Source: Peribacillus sp. ACCC06369 (GTDB taxonomy: Bacteria > Bacillota > Bacilli > Bacillales > DSM-1321). Taken from it: a stretch of DNA of 64,000 bases. The stretch spans positions 1,612,001 to 1,676,000 of the forward strand of contig NZ_JAUCEN010000002.1 in NCBI RefSeq assembly GCF_030348945.1, read 5' to 3'. The notes under the pieces were generated by a model. The model was not told where the DNA came from. It did not search any database and worked only from the letters and a program-made list of their open reading frames with translations. Position numbers and translations under genes: made by a program. Shown one piece after another: positions 1-10,138 of the stretch (its first letter is position 1; each line of letters begins with the position of its first letter).

Positions 1-1
1 A

Positions 2-946
2 GCTACAGCGAATGTCATTGGCAAGGTAGCCAATGGCATCGCGGATGATATGATCACGACCACACTTCTGGCAACGGAGGCACCAGTTTGGGTAGCGCCG
101 GCAATGAACGTCCATATGTACGCCCACCCAGCGGTTCAGAAAAACATGGAGACACTTCGTACGTTCGGATATCAATTCATTGAACCGGGTGAAGGGTATT
201 TGGCTTGCGGTTATGTAGGGAAGGGACGATTGGAGGAACCGGAAACAATTGTCGAACAGCTCAATCTTTATTTCGGTGAACGGAAATCACAGCCTCAGCC
301 ACTAAAGGGAAAGAAATATTTGATAACGGCAGGACCGACTCGTGAAGCAATTGATCCGGTGCGTTACGTGACGAATCATTCCAGTGGGAAAATGGGCTAT
401 GCCCTAGCTGAGCAGGCAATTGAAATGGGCGCTGAGGTGACATTGATTACTGGCCCAGTGAATTTGATGCCACCTTCCAAGGCTAGAGTAATACCTGTGG
501 AATCGGCAGCAGATATGTACGATGAGGTATTCGATCAGTTCGATACCAGTGACGTCGTAATCATGACGGCTGCGGTGGCGGATTATAAACCGAAGATTTT
601 TCATGCTCAAAAGATGAAAAAGCAGCCAGGGGAAAATGTGATTGAATTTGAACGGACAAAGGATATCCTTAAGGAACTCGGTGAGAATAAAACCCATCAG
701 ATCTTGGTGGGATTTGCGGCGGAAACCAACAACGTTGAAGAATACGCAAGAGGGAAATTAGTGAAAAAGAATGCAGATATGATCGTTGCCAATAATGTTA
801 CCATCGCAGGGGCAGGGTTTGGAACGGATACGAACATCGTGACCATTTACGATAAAGATGGAAGTGCTACCGAACTTCCAAAAATGAGTAAAGCGGATAT
901 AGCTAAAAGCATCCTGGCAGAAGTATCTCGCATGCAAAAGGAATGA
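2..946 (+). CDS. coaBC: Coenzyme A biosynthesis bifunctional protein CoaBC (5' truncated)
   Basis: Phosphopantothenoylcysteine decarboxylase / phosphopantothenate-cysteine ligase, catalysing two successive steps from 4'-phosphopantothenate to 4'-phosphopantetheine in CoA synthesis. The reading frame is already open at base 2 (ATANVIGKVANGIADD...), so the gene is cut by the window edge and the ATG at 50 is internal. The remaining part of the flavin-dependent decarboxylase domain includes a PAMNVHMY-type segment (substrate-binding Asn). The CoaB ligase domain follows, with ITAGPTREAIDPVRYVTNHSSGKMG, the CTP-binding and Rossmann-like start, and AAVADYKP. The C-terminus is complete. priA starts 6 bases after the stop, so the two are probably cotranscribed, as in Bacillus. 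Confidence 0.95.
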   Translation, partial: ATANVIGKVANGIADDMITTTLLATEAPVWVAPAMNVHMYAHPAVQKNMETLRTFGYQFIEPGEGYLACGYVGKGRLEEPETIVEQLNLYFGERKSQPQPLKGKKYLITAGPTREAIDPVRYVTNHSSGKMGYALAEQAIEMGAEVTLITGPVNLMPPSKARVIPVESAADMYDEVFDQFDTSDVVIMTAAVADYKPKIFHAQKMKKQPGENVIEFERTKDILKELGENKTHQILVGFAAETNNVEEYARGKLVKKNADMIVANNVTIAGAGFGTDTNIVTIYDKDGSATELPKMSKADIAKSILAEVSRMQKE

Positions 947-952
947 TGTCTT

Positions 953-3364
953 ATGGATATTGCATCCGTCATCGTGGATGTACCTGCTAAACAAACGGAT
1001 CGAGAATTTGACTATCGCATACCTGAAAAGTGGAACCAAGTCATTAAGCCCGGCATGCGAGTCATCGTGCCATTCGGTCCAAGAATGGTGCAGGGATTCA
1101 TCACCGGTTTAAAAGCTGAAAGCGACTTTGCGAAATTACGCTATATAAAAGAACCAATGGATTTGGAGCCCATCCTTAATGATGAATTGCTTAAGCTTGG
1201 TGACTGGTTGACCAAAGAGGCCATGTGTTTTAAAATTTCAGCGCTTCAGGCCATGCTTCCGGCAGCGATGAAAGCGAAATATGAAAAAGTGATCAATGTC
1301 ATAGAAGATAAAAAGAATCAGCTCCCGCCCTTCATTCAAAATCTTTTCGGAAAGAACGATTCAATATCTTGGAAAGAAGTGATAGAAGGGGAGAATGCCT
1401 CCCTTTTTCAAAAGGAAATACAAAATGGCAATCTAGAGCTCGTGTATAATGTGAAAAACCGTCTTAACAAGAAGACCGTCCGTGTCATTAAATCTTTGCT
1501 TTCCTCTAAGGAACTGACAGAAATGGCGTCGTCCATTTCCAGTCATGCAAAAAAACAGCAGGAACTCCTTCAATACTTTATAGAACATCAAGAGCCCGTT
1601 CCGTTAAAAGAATTGCTTGAATTGATCAATACATCAAGCGGTACGGTCAAAGCCCTAGTGTCAAAAGGGGCCTTGGCGGAAATGGATCAGGAAATATACC
1701 GTGACCCTTATGAGAACCGTGTGTTCGAAAAATCCAATCCCTTTACTTTAACGGATGAACAAGCGGCTGCCTTGAAGCCCATCCATGAGAAAATACATCA
1801 TGATGAACATGATGTTTTCCTTTTATATGGTGTAACCGGCAGCGGGAAGACGGAAGTGTATCTGCAGGCAATTGCCTCTGTCATTGAAAAAGGGAAGGAA
1901 GCCATCATGCTGGTACCTGAAATCTCCTTGACGCCACAAACGGTGAAGAGGTTCAAGGAACGATTCGGGGAGCAGGTTGCTGTCATGCATAGCGGTTTAT
2001 CCGTAGGTGAAAAATATGATGAATGGCGGAAAATTCACCGTAAAGAGGTAAAAGTGGTGGTGGGCGCACGTTCAGCCGTATTCGCTCCGTTTGAAAACCT
2101 GGGACTGGTCATCATTGATGAAGAGCACGAATCCAGTTATAAGCAGGAAGAAACGCCAAGGTACCATGCCAGGGACGTTGCAATTGAAAGAGCAAAATCA
2201 TATAAGTGTCCGGTTATACTTGGTAGCGCCACTCCGACACTTGAATCTTTTGCTCGAGCCAAGAAAAACGTTTATAAATTACTGACCCTTAGCCAGAGGA
2301 TGAATAAAAATGCATTGCCAGCAGTCGATATTGTAGATATGAGGGAAGAACTAAGGACCGGGAATCGTTCCATGTTTTCGGAGCTGCTCTTCACCAAGCT
2401 GAAAGACCGGCTTGAGAAGGGGGAGCAAACCGTCTTGATGCTAAATAAACGGGGACATTCTTCCTTTGTGATGTGTCGAAGCTGTGGATTGGTCATCAAC
2501 TGCCCTAATTGTGACATTTCACTCACCTATCATCGCTTTAATGATATAATGAAATGCCATTATTGTGGATTTGAAGAGGGAATGCCTTCCGTTTGCCCAG
2601 AATGCGAAAGTGAACATATAAGGTTCTTCGGTACAGGCACTCAAAAGGTTGAAGAAGAGCTTGCGAAAATCCTCCCTGATGCACGGGTAATAAGAATGGA
2701 TGTCGACACGACGAGTAAGAAGGGTTCACATGAGCGGTTGCTGAATGCCTTTGGTGAAGGGAAGGCCGATATATTGCTAGGCACTCAAATGATTGCCAAG
2801 GGCCTTGATTTTCCTAATATCACACTTGTTGGAGTCCTTTCAGCGGATACGATGCTCCATCTGCCTGATTTCCGTTCTTCGGAAAAGACATTCCAGCTGC
2901 TGACACAGGTCAGCGGAAGGGCAGGACGTCATCAGCTTCCGGGAGAAGTGGTCATCCAAACCTATACGCCTGAGCACTACAGCATCGAGCTTTCTGCCTT
3001 GCAGGATTATGATGCTTTTTATGAACGGGAGATGCATCTGCGCAGGCAAAGTCATTACCCTCCATATTATTACGTTGTCCTTATAACCGTTTCACATGAA
3101 GACTTAATGAAGACGGTGAGTGTCACTGAAAAAATCACCAATTATTTAGGCTCACGATTGAATCGGGATTCTATCGTTCTCGGTCCCGTTGCTTCACCCA
3201 TTAGTCGAATCAACAATAGATATCGTTATCAATGTCTGATAAAATACAGACGAGAGCCGGACCTTAATCAGCATTTACGTACACTTTTAGAGCATTATCA
3301 AAAAGAAACGGCTCAAAATCATCTGCAGATTTCAATAGATTTAAATCCACAGATCATGATGTAA
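953..3364 (+). CDS. priA: Primosomal replication restart helicase PriA
   Basis: PriA is a 3'-5' superfamily 2 DNA helicase that recognises stalled forks and D-loops and reloads the replication machinery. At 803 residues the length is normal. The N-terminal DNA-binding domain (about 1-105) begins MDIASVIVDVP. The helicase core carries Walker A GVTGSGKTE near residue 293 and a DEEH box near 390. A zinc-binding insertion with paired cysteines (CRSCG, CPNC, CHYCG, CPEC) lies near 507-545, followed by helicase motifs including QVSGRAGR. Only 6 bases separate it from coaBC. Start codon ATG 953 agrees with the family N-terminus. Confidence 0.97.
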   Translation: MDIASVIVDVPAKQTDREFDYRIPEKWNQVIKPGMRVIVPFGPRMVQGFITGLKAESDFAKLRYIKEPMDLEPILNDELLKLGDWLTKEAMCFKISALQAMLPAAMKAKYEKVINVIEDKKNQLPPFIQNLFGKNDSISWKEVIEGENASLFQKEIQNGNLELVYNVKNRLNKKTVRVIKSLLSSKELTEMASSISSHAKKQQELLQYFIEHQEPVPLKELLELINTSSGTVKALVSKGALAEMDQEIYRDPYENRVFEKSNPFTLTDEQAAALKPIHEKIHHDEHDVFLLYGVTGSGKTEVYLQAIASVIEKGKEAIMLVPEISLTPQTVKRFKERFGEQVAVMHSGLSVGEKYDEWRKIHRKEVKVVVGARSAVFAPFENLGLVIIDEEHESSYKQEETPRYHARDVAIERAKSYKCPVILGSATPTLESFARAKKNVYKLLTLSQRMNKNALPAVDIVDMREELRTGNRSMFSELLFTKLKDRLEKGEQTVLMLNKRGHSSFVMCRSCGLVINCPNCDISLTYHRFNDIMKCHYCGFEEGMPSVCPECESEHIRFFGTGTQKVEEELAKILPDARVIRMDVDTTSKKGSHERLLNAFGEGKADILLGTQMIAKGLDFPNITLVGVLSADTMLHLPDFRSSEKTFQLLTQVSGRAGRHQLPGEVVIQTYTPEHYSIELSALQDYDAFYEREMHLRRQSHYPPYYYVVLITVSHEDLMKTVSVTEKITNYLGSRLNRDSIVLGPVASPISRINNRYRYQCLIKYRREPDLNQHLRTLLEHYQKETAQNHLQISIDLNPQIMM

Positions 3365-3459
3365 TTGTTTAGGCGATGGATGATTACCGCGAGCTGTTCA
3401 AGCTTGCGTTTTTATATAATGAAGTGTTGTTTTTCATATCTAGGAGGTTACCTTTAATT

Positions 3460-3945
3460 TTGGCTATTTTACCGATTGTCTTGTTTCCTGAAAAAATTTT
3501 ACAACAAAAATGCGATAAAATAACAAGTTTTGATAAGAAATTGGCAAAGCTGTTAAATAACATGTACGAAACGATGGTGGAGGCGGATGGCGTTGGGCTT
3601 GCAGCACCTCAGGTTGGCGTGAAAAAGCAAGTGGCCGTCATCGAAATAGAGGAAGGATCAGGTGCAATCGAACTGATTAATCCAGAAGTGCTGGAAGTGG
3701 AAGGCGAACAGACGGGTGTTGAAGGATGCTTGAGCTTCCCGAGTTTATATGGTGAAGTATCGCGACCATACCGCGTCAAAGTCCGTGCGCAAGACCGAAA
3801 AGGATCTTTTTTCGAGATAGAAGCGGAAGATTTCCTCGCAAGGGCCCTACAGCACGAAATCGATCATTTGCAAGGAGTTTTATTTACAAGTAAGGTTTCC
3901 CGCTATATTTCGGAAGAAGAGTTAGAAAGGTTTGAAGAAGAATGA
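3460..3945 (+). CDS. def: Peptide deformylase
   Basis: Removes the N-formyl group from nascent polypeptides; metal (usually Fe2+) enzyme acting at the ribosome exit. All three family motifs are present: GVGLAAPQ (about 44-51), EGCLS (about 88-92, metal-binding Cys) and HEIDH (about 132-136, two metal-binding His and the catalytic Glu). The frame is open further upstream to an ATG at 3376. I place the start at TTG 3460: a clear AGGAGG lies at 3442-3447, and the product (161 residues, [14 protein letters not shown]) matches the usual deformylase N-terminus and length, whereas the upstream 28 codons do not. The stop overlaps the fmt start by 4 bases, so deformylase and transformylase are translationally coupled. 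Confidence 0.94.
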   Translation: MAILPIVLFPEKILQQKCDKITSFDKKLAKLLNNMYETMVEADGVGLAAPQVGVKKQVAVIEIEEGSGAIELINPEVLEVEGEQTGVEGCLSFPSLYGEVSRPYRVKVRAQDRKGSFFEIEAEDFLARALQHEIDHLQGVLFTSKVSRYISEEELERFEEE

Positions 3946-4901
3946 CAAAAATCATCTTTATGGGAACACCGGACTTTTCAGTGCCGGTATTGAAAAGAAT
4001 CATTGATGAAGGGTATGACGTGATTGCTGTCGTCACACAGCCCGATCGTCCAGTTGGCCGTAAAAAGGTGCTAACGCCGCCGCCAGTTAAGGTCGAAGCC
4101 GAAAAGCAGGGGATTCCCGTTTATCAGCCCGAAAAAATCCGTGAAAAAGAAGAACTTGAAAAGATCATTGCATTGAATCCTGATTTAGTGGTGACGGCGG
4201 CTTTCGGACAAATCCTTCCGAATGAATTGTTGGATGCACCTAAGTACGGATGCATTAATGTACATGCCTCCCTTCTTCCTGAACTGCGTGGAGGGGCGCC
4301 CATCCATTATTCCATTTTACAGGGGAAAGAAAAAACTGGAATAACCATCATGTATATGGCGGAGAAATTGGATGCCGGGGATATATTGACTCAGGCCGAA
4401 GTAGCCATAGGGGAAGAAGATAATGTCGGTACACTGCATGATAAATTAAGCAAGATAGGGTCCGACTTACTAGCAGAGACATTGCCGAAACTTTTAAATC
4501 AGGAGTTACAGGCGATCAAGCAAGAGGAGGATCAAGCGACTTTTGCGCCTAACATTAAACGGTCGGAGGAAAAAATCGACTGGTCGAAATCAGGAGAAGA
4601 CATCTATAACCATATACGTGGCCTGAATCCTTGGCCTGTTGCGTATACAACCTTGGACGGATCCATTTTAAAAATTTGGCAGGCAAAGAAACTGGAAGAT
4701 AGCAATCTGGCCGTACCGGGCACGATAATTGATGTGCAAAATGATGGTTTCATCGTTTCGACAGGTAATGAGACGGCAATACTAGTTACTGAACTGCAGC
4801 CTTCGGGAAAGAAAAAAATGCCGGCGAAAGATTACTTGCGCGGAGCCGGGTCGTTCATTAAAGCAGGCATGAAGTTAGGAGAACAGAATGAAGCAAACTA
4901 A
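3942..4901 (+). CDS. fmt: Methionyl-tRNA formyltransferase
   Basis: Transfers a formyl group from 10-formyl-tetrahydrofolate to initiator Met-tRNA, the reaction that Def later reverses on proteins. Its 319 residues are a standard length. The N-terminal formyltransferase domain opens with [14 protein letters not shown]. It carries the conserved [14 protein letters not shown] segment near residue 108 with the catalytic Asn-His, and LDAGDIL with the catalytic Asp. A C-terminal beta-barrel tRNA-binding domain follows from about residue 205 ([10 protein letters not shown]). It overlaps def by ATGA and overlaps rsmB by 14 bases, so it sits in a coupled operon. Confidence 0.97.
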   Translation: MTKIIFMGTPDFSVPVLKRIIDEGYDVIAVVTQPDRPVGRKKVLTPPPVKVEAEKQGIPVYQPEKIREKEELEKIIALNPDLVVTAAFGQILPNELLDAPKYGCINVHASLLPELRGGAPIHYSILQGKEKTGITIMYMAEKLDAGDILTQAEVAIGEEDNVGTLHDKLSKIGSDLLAETLPKLLNQELQAIKQEEDQATFAPNIKRSEEKIDWSKSGEDIYNHIRGLNPWPVAYTTLDGSILKIWQAKKLEDSNLAVPGTIIDVQNDGFIVSTGNETAILVTELQPSGKKKMPAKDYLRGAGSFIKAGMKLGEQNEAN

Positions 4902-6240
4902 AAAGGGAGTACGTGAAATCGCTCTCGATATTTTGGAATCTGTAGAGAAAAACCAATCCTACAGTAACCTATTACTGAACAACTTGATTAACAAGCACCA
5001 GTTATCCGGTGTGGACAGCGGTTTACTTACAGAAATAAGCTACGGTACCATACAGCGGAAGATGACTTTGGATTACTTTTTGAAACCGTATATTAAACAA
5101 CCTAAAAAAACGCAAAGCTGGGTAATCAATTTACTTAGACTTTCCATTTATCAAATGGTCTATTTAGATAAAGTGCCAGATCATGCAATCATTTTCGAGG
5201 CTGTTGAAATTTCCAAAAAGCGTGGACATAAGGGTACATCTTCAATGGTCAATGGCGTGCTTCGTAATATTCAAAGAAATGGTGTTCCTTCCGTTGATGA
5301 TATCAAAGATGATCTGGAGCGGCTTTCCATCGAAGTAAGTCATCCAATTTGGTTGGTCAAGCGTTGGGTAGAGCAATTTGGTTATGAAAAAACCAAGGAA
5401 ATGTGTGAAATCAACTTAACTGCACCATTACAGACGGGACGGGTAAATTTAAAGAAGATTTCACGCAGTGAAATAATCAGCATATTAACGGAAGAAGGAT
5501 ATGATGTTGAAGCGAGTGAAGTCGTTCCCGAAGCAATCGTCAGCTATAAAGGTAATCTTGCTCATTCAGAAAGTTATAAATTGGGATATTTATCGATTCA
5601 GGATGAAAGTTCGATGCTTGTCGCCCATGCATTAGGTGCAAATGAAAATGATGCTGTACTCGATTGCTGTGCTGCACCCGGAGGGAAAACGACACATATC
5701 GCAGAAGGCTTGACCACTGGACAAGTATATGCACTTGACCTTCATGAACATAAGGTCAAGCTCATTAAAGAGCAGGCGGAGCGCCTGAAACTCAGAAACA
5801 ATATTAAGACAATGGCCCTCGATAGCAGAAAAGTGCAAGAACACTTTAATAAGGAAGGGTTTGACAGGGTCCTGATCGATGCACCATGTTCCGGATTGGG
5901 AGTCATGCGCCGGAAGCCTGATGTTAAGTATACAAAAACAAAAGATGATATAATGAAACTCTCAAGCATACAAAAACAATTATTGGAAGCGGCTGCCCCG
6001 CTCGTAAAGCAAGGCGGACGGTTAGTATATAGTACCTGTACGGTGGATAAAGAAGAAAATGACCAAGTCGCTGCAGCATTTTTGGAAAGCCATCCTGATT
6101 TTGAAAGCGATGCAACCTTGTCTACAAGAATGCCTGAAAGCGTTCAGCCATTTATCGAGGGTCATACGCTGCAAGTTTTTCCGCAATATTTTAGCAGTGA
6201 CGGATTCTTTATTGCGAGTTTTAGAAAGAAGGTGCTGTAA
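4888..6240 (+). CDS. rsmB: 16S rRNA (cytosine(967)-C(5))-methyltransferase RsmB
   Basis: SAM-dependent methyltransferase that forms m5C967 (E. coli numbering) in 16S rRNA. It has 450 residues. An N-terminal NusB-like RNA-binding domain occupies about 1-130. It is followed by the Rossmann methyltransferase domain with the SAM-binding motif [11 protein letters not shown] near residue 255. Both conserved catalytic cysteines are visible, in DAPCSGLG and YSTCTV. The gene starts inside the end of fmt (14-base overlap) and its stop TAA shares one base with the rlmN ATG, indicating tight translational coupling. Confidence 0.96.
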   Translation: MKQTKKGVREIALDILESVEKNQSYSNLLLNNLINKHQLSGVDSGLLTEISYGTIQRKMTLDYFLKPYIKQPKKTQSWVINLLRLSIYQMVYLDKVPDHAIIFEAVEISKKRGHKGTSSMVNGVLRNIQRNGVPSVDDIKDDLERLSIEVSHPIWLVKRWVEQFGYEKTKEMCEINLTAPLQTGRVNLKKISRSEIISILTEEGYDVEASEVVPEAIVSYKGNLAHSESYKLGYLSIQDESSMLVAHALGANENDAVLDCCAAPGGKTTHIAEGLTTGQVYALDLHEHKVKLIKEQAERLKLRNNIKTMALDSRKVQEHFNKEGFDRVLIDAPCSGLGVMRRKPDVKYTKTKDDIMKLSSIQKQLLEAAAPLVKQGGRLVYSTCTVDKEENDQVAAAFLESHPDFESDATLSTRMPESVQPFIEGHTLQVFPQYFSSDGFFIASFRKKVL

Positions 6241-7334
6241 TGGCAGAAATCACTAAATCATCAAGAGTAAGAAAAGACACAACACCAGAAAAACCATCAA
6301 TCTATTCATTGGAGCTACACCAAATTAAAGAATGGCTCATTGAAAATGGTGAGAAGGCATTCCGGGCCGATCAAGTATATGACTGGCTTTATAAAAAGCG
6401 TGTTTCCAGTTTTGAAGATATGTCCAACCTTTCGAAATCTTTACGGGATAAGCTGGAATCACAATTCACCTTCACTACATTGAAAACTTTGATTCAGCAA
6501 ACGTCCAATGACGGAACCATGAAGTTTTTATTTGAACTCCATGATGGGTATTCGATTGAAACGGTGCTGATGCGCCATGAATACGGAAACTCCATTTGTG
6601 TGACGACACAGGTAGGCTGCAGAATTGGCTGTACATTCTGTGCGTCAACACTTGGCGGATTAAAGCGAAATCTTGAATCGGGGGAAATTGTTGCCCAGGT
6701 CGTTAAAGTTCAGCAAGCACTTGACGAAGTGGAAGAACGTGTTAGTTCTGTCGTTATCATGGGAATCGGTGAACCGTTCGATAACTACGATAATATGATG
6801 TCATTCTTAAAGAATATAAATCATGAAAAGGGCTTGAACATCGGGGCACGTCATATTACGGTTTCCACAAGTGGAATCATTCCTAAAATCTATAAGTTTG
6901 CAGAAGAAAGCATGCAAATCAACTTTGCTGTTTCCCTTCATGCACCGAACACGGAATTGAGAAGTAAATTGATGCCGATCAACAAGGCCTACAAACTGCC
7001 AGACCTGATTGAAGCCATCAAATACTATACAGAAAAAACAGGGCGCCGTGTAAGTTTTGAATATGGTCTATTCGGCGGCGAAAATGATACAGTGGAACAC
7101 GCCGAAGAATTAGCGGATTTGATAACCGGGATAAAATGCCATGTCAACTTAATACCGGTTAACTATGTACCTGAACGCAACTATGTACGTACACCTCGGG
7201 ACCAAATTTTTGAGTTTGAAAAAACATTGAAAAAGCGCGGCATTAATGTAACGATCCGTAGGGAACAAGGCAGTGATATTGACGCAGCCTGCGGCCAGCT
7301 TCGGGCCAAGGAGCGCAAAGAAGAGACGAGGTGA
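6240..7334 (+). CDS. rlmN: Dual-specificity 23S rRNA/tRNA adenine C2-methyltransferase RlmN
   Basis: Radical-SAM enzyme that methylates C2 of A2503 in 23S rRNA and A37 in a subset of tRNAs. The radical-SAM CxxxCxxC cluster motif is visible as CRIGCTFC, near residue 124. The C-terminal catalytic cysteine lies in AACGQLR near the end. The 364-residue length is typical. [10 protein letters not shown] is the conserved GGE-type loop region of the RlmN/Cfr family. The context next to rsmB, and absence of Cfr-specific features that I can recognise, favour RlmN over the resistance paralogue Cfr. Its start overlaps the rsmB stop by one base. Confidence 0.95.
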   Translation: MAEITKSSRVRKDTTPEKPSIYSLELHQIKEWLIENGEKAFRADQVYDWLYKKRVSSFEDMSNLSKSLRDKLESQFTFTTLKTLIQQTSNDGTMKFLFELHDGYSIETVLMRHEYGNSICVTTQVGCRIGCTFCASTLGGLKRNLESGEIVAQVVKVQQALDEVEERVSSVVIMGIGEPFDNYDNMMSFLKNINHEKGLNIGARHITVSTSGIIPKIYKFAEESMQINFAVSLHAPNTELRSKLMPINKAYKLPDLIEAIKYYTEKTGRRVSFEYGLFGGENDTVEHAEELADLITGIKCHVNLIPVNYVPERNYVRTPRDQIFEFEKTLKKRGINVTIRREQGSDIDAACGQLRAKERKEETR

Positions 7335-7338
7335 TCCT

Positions 7339-8088
7339 ATGAGGGCAATATTTAAAACAGACCGTGGAAAAGTCCGCCAGCATAATGAAGATAATGGCGG
7401 AATTTTTAAGAACTCGGAAGGCGTTCGCCTTGCCATCGTTGCAGATGGCATGGGCGGCCACCGTGCCGGGGATGTAGCCAGTGCAATGACGATAGACCTT
7501 TTGAAAAAGAGCTGGGAAGTGTCCCGCGGGATCGATACGGCAAATGATGCCGAGGATTGGCTGAAACAGCAAATCTTCTTGGTCAATCAGTTGCTTTTTG
7601 AACATGCCGAAGCGAATACGGAATGTAAGGGCATGGGGACCACGATTGTTGCTGCCATTTGCACCGATAAGTTTGCTACCATTGCCAACATCGGGGACAG
7701 CCGATGTTATTTGTATAATGAGAGCGGTTTTAAGCAGGTCACGGAAGATCATTCACTTGTTAACGAATTGGTCCGTTCTGGGCAGATTTCGAAGGAAGAT
7801 GCTGAGAACCACCCACGAAAAAATGTTTTATTACGAGCCTTGGGGACAGAAATGCAAGTTGAAATGGACATTACGACGGTCATTTTCGAAGAAAATGATT
7901 TACTATTGCTTTGTTCGGATGGTTTGACGAATAAAGTGAATGAACAGGAACTTGAAGAAACTGTAACCAATGGGCAGCCACTTGAAGAAAAGGCAATTTC
8001 ATTAATAGATAAGGCCAATCACTACGGTGGGGAAGATAATATCACCCTTGTGCTTGTTCAATTTACTGAAGAAAGTGAAAGCAGGTGA
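7339..8088 (+). CDS. prpC: PP2C-type protein phosphatase PrpC
   Basis: Metal-dependent serine/threonine phosphatase (PPM/PP2C family) that dephosphorylates PrkC and PrkC substrates. It has 249 residues. Metal-binding motifs are seen in order: RQHNEDN near the N-terminus, VADGMGGH (about 34-41), GDSRCYL, LCSDGLTNKV and GGEDNITLV. The frame is open upstream to a GTG at 7273 within rlmN. ATG 7339 is chosen because GAGGTGAT lies just upstream (7328-7335) and MRAIFKTDRGKVR is the family N-terminus. The kinase gene prkC follows 5 bases after the stop, the usual phosphatase-kinase pair. Confidence 0.96.
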   Translation: MRAIFKTDRGKVRQHNEDNGGIFKNSEGVRLAIVADGMGGHRAGDVASAMTIDLLKKSWEVSRGIDTANDAEDWLKQQIFLVNQLLFEHAEANTECKGMGTTIVAAICTDKFATIANIGDSRCYLYNESGFKQVTEDHSLVNELVRSGQISKEDAENHPRKNVLLRALGTEMQVEMDITTVIFEENDLLLLCSDGLTNKVNEQELEETVTNGQPLEEKAISLIDKANHYGGEDNITLVLVQFTEESESR

Positions 8089-8093
8089 ATTGA

Positions 8094-10115
8094 ATGTTGA
8101 TTGGTAGAAGAATCAACGGCCGTTATAAACTGATCCAGATGGTCGGTGGCGGCGGTATGGCAAATGTTTACCTTGCAAGGGATATGATTTTAGATAGGGA
8201 TGTTGCATTGAAAATCCTTCGCATGGACTTTAATAATGACGAAGAGTTCATCAAGCGCTTCAATCGGGAAGCTCAATCGGCAACCAGTTTGGCCCATCCC
8301 AATATCGTAAGTATTTATGATGTTGGTGAAGAAGATTCCATCTATTATATTGTAATGGAATACGTGGACGGTTTTACACTTAAGCAATACATACAAAAAT
8401 ATTTTCCAATTCCAGTTGATGAAGCATTGGATATCATGAAGCAAATCACGGCAGCAATTTCTCATGCCCATCATAATGGGATCATCCATCGTGACATCAA
8501 GCCACAGAACATTCTGATTGATAAAGAAGGAACCGTCAAGATTACGGACTTTGGAATTGCACTGGCCCTAAGTGCAACGAACATAACTCAGACTAATGCA
8601 GTCCTAGGGTCAGTTCATTATTTATCTCCGGAACAGGCCAGAGGCGGGATGGCCAATAAGAAATCGGACATTTATTCACTTGGCATCGTCATGTTTGAAT
8701 TGCTGACGGGGAGATTGCCTTTTTCGGGTGAATCAGCCGTTTCGATAGCTCTTAAACATTTACAATCGGAAACTCCTTCGCCAAAACGCTGGAACCCTGA
8801 AATACCTCAGAGTGTGGAAAATATTATCTTGAAAGCGACAGCCAAAGATTCATATTACCGCTATGAGAGCGTAGACTCAATGGAAGATGACATGCGGACG
8901 TCACTTAATCCTGAGCGTTCGAATGAACTTCCTTTTGCGATTCCTGAAGATCATGATGCAACAAAAGCCATCCCCGTCATCACGGATGATCAGCTTTCAA
9001 GCATCGATGAGACAATCATTAGGGGGCCTGAAAAAAATACTTTAGTCTATTCGGATGATGGGGAAAGTGAATCAGAAGTAGAGAGTAAATCGAAAAAGAA
9101 ACAGAAGAAACAGAAAAAACAAAAAACGAAGTCGAAACAAAAAGATAAAAAACGAAAGAAAATGCCTGCCATTTTGGTGACCACCTTTTTAGTTCTGGCC
9201 CTGATTGCTGGTACATCTCTTTTATTACCTTCTTTGTTTGTTTCCAAGGAAGTGACGATCCCTGACCTAAAAGGGAAAGAATTGGATGATGCCATTACTG
9301 AATTACTTGAATTGGATTTGGTCATCGGAGACACGATTGAGATTGAAGATGAAGAGGTTGAAGCGAGTCTTGTGATCAAAACCAATCCTAAAGAAGGTAA
9401 GACGGTCAAGGCCGGAGCAGAAATCGATATTTATCAAAGTATTGGTAAAGAAACGATTTCATTGTCCAGCTATGAAGGACGGGATTACTCAGATGTAAAA
9501 TCCCTGCTTGATAAAATGGGTTTTAAAAACATAAGCGTGACCGAAAAATATGATGACAGTGCTGCCGGTACGATCATAGAACAAACGCCTTCTGGTGCCA
9601 CTGAAATCGTACCATCTGAAACGGAGCTTGAGCTAACGGTAAGTAAAGGGGAAGACCTATTGAGCTTGAAGAACTTAACAGGGTTCAATGAAGCTGGCCT
9701 TAATGATTATTCCAGTGAAAGTGGAATAAAGATCGATGTGGAAGAAGAAGTTTATGACGATTCCGTTGCAGAGGGGCTTGTCATTTCCCAGTCTCCAGAA
9801 CCTACTACGAAGGTGGAAAAGGGCAGTACGGTGAAAGTGGTCATTTCGAAAGGGAAAGAAGAGATTCCTCCTAAGAATGTGACGGAGGAAATCAAAATCG
9901 AGTATGACCCGGTTGAACCAGGCAAAGCGCAAAAGATCCAAATCTTCATAGAGGATATCAACAATAGCATGACGGAGCCTAAAGAATCATTCTTTATCGT
10001 GGAGGATTCCAAGCGAACGATCGAATTAACGGTTTCCCCAGATAAGAAAGCAGGATATAAAGTCATGCGTGATAATCAGGTCATCATCGACCAAGCCGTC
10101 TCTTATCCAGAATAA
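8094..10115 (+). CDS. prkC: PASTA-domain Ser/Thr protein kinase PrkC
   Basis: Membrane Hanks-type kinase. The family binds muropeptides through extracellular PASTA repeats and controls spore germination, stationary-phase survival and translation factors. The kinase domain (about 10-270) has the glycine loop VGGGGMANVY, catalytic HRDIKPQN (about 132-139) and a DFG motif. The activation loop is rich in threonine and ends in SPEQARGG. A highly basic Lys/Gln-rich linker (about 325-358) precedes one transmembrane helix (about 360-382). Three PASTA repeats follow (about 385-450, 452-520, 521-588), then an Ig-like tail to residue 673. Architecture and length match B. subtilis PrkC. Confidence 0.97.
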   Translation: MLIGRRINGRYKLIQMVGGGGMANVYLARDMILDRDVALKILRMDFNNDEEFIKRFNREAQSATSLAHPNIVSIYDVGEEDSIYYIVMEYVDGFTLKQYIQKYFPIPVDEALDIMKQITAAISHAHHNGIIHRDIKPQNILIDKEGTVKITDFGIALALSATNITQTNAVLGSVHYLSPEQARGGMANKKSDIYSLGIVMFELLTGRLPFSGESAVSIALKHLQSETPSPKRWNPEIPQSVENIILKATAKDSYYRYESVDSMEDDMRTSLNPERSNELPFAIPEDHDATKAIPVITDDQLSSIDETIIRGPEKNTLVYSDDGESESEVESKSKKKQKKQKKQKTKSKQKDKKRKKMPAILVTTFLVLALIAGTSLLLPSLFVSKEVTIPDLKGKELDDAITELLELDLVIGDTIEIEDEEVEASLVIKTNPKEGKTVKAGAEIDIYQSIGKETISLSSYEGRDYSDVKSLLDKMGFKNISVTEKYDDSAAGTIIEQTPSGATEIVPSETELELTVSKGEDLLSLKNLTGFNEAGLNDYSSESGIKIDVEEEVYDDSVAEGLVISQSPEPTTKVEKGSTVKVVISKGKEEIPPKNVTEEIKIEYDPVEPGKAQKIQIFIEDINNSMTEPKESFFIVEDSKRTIELTVSPDKKAGYKVMRDNQVIIDQAVSYPE

Positions 10116-10138
10116 ATTTAATAATTAGGAGTGTGGTT

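Noticed and set aside
7243..7752. 169-codon antisense frame over prpC
   Set aside because: Opposite strand of a well-conserved phosphatase gene, no Shine-Dalgarno, no known fold; a codon-bias shadow.
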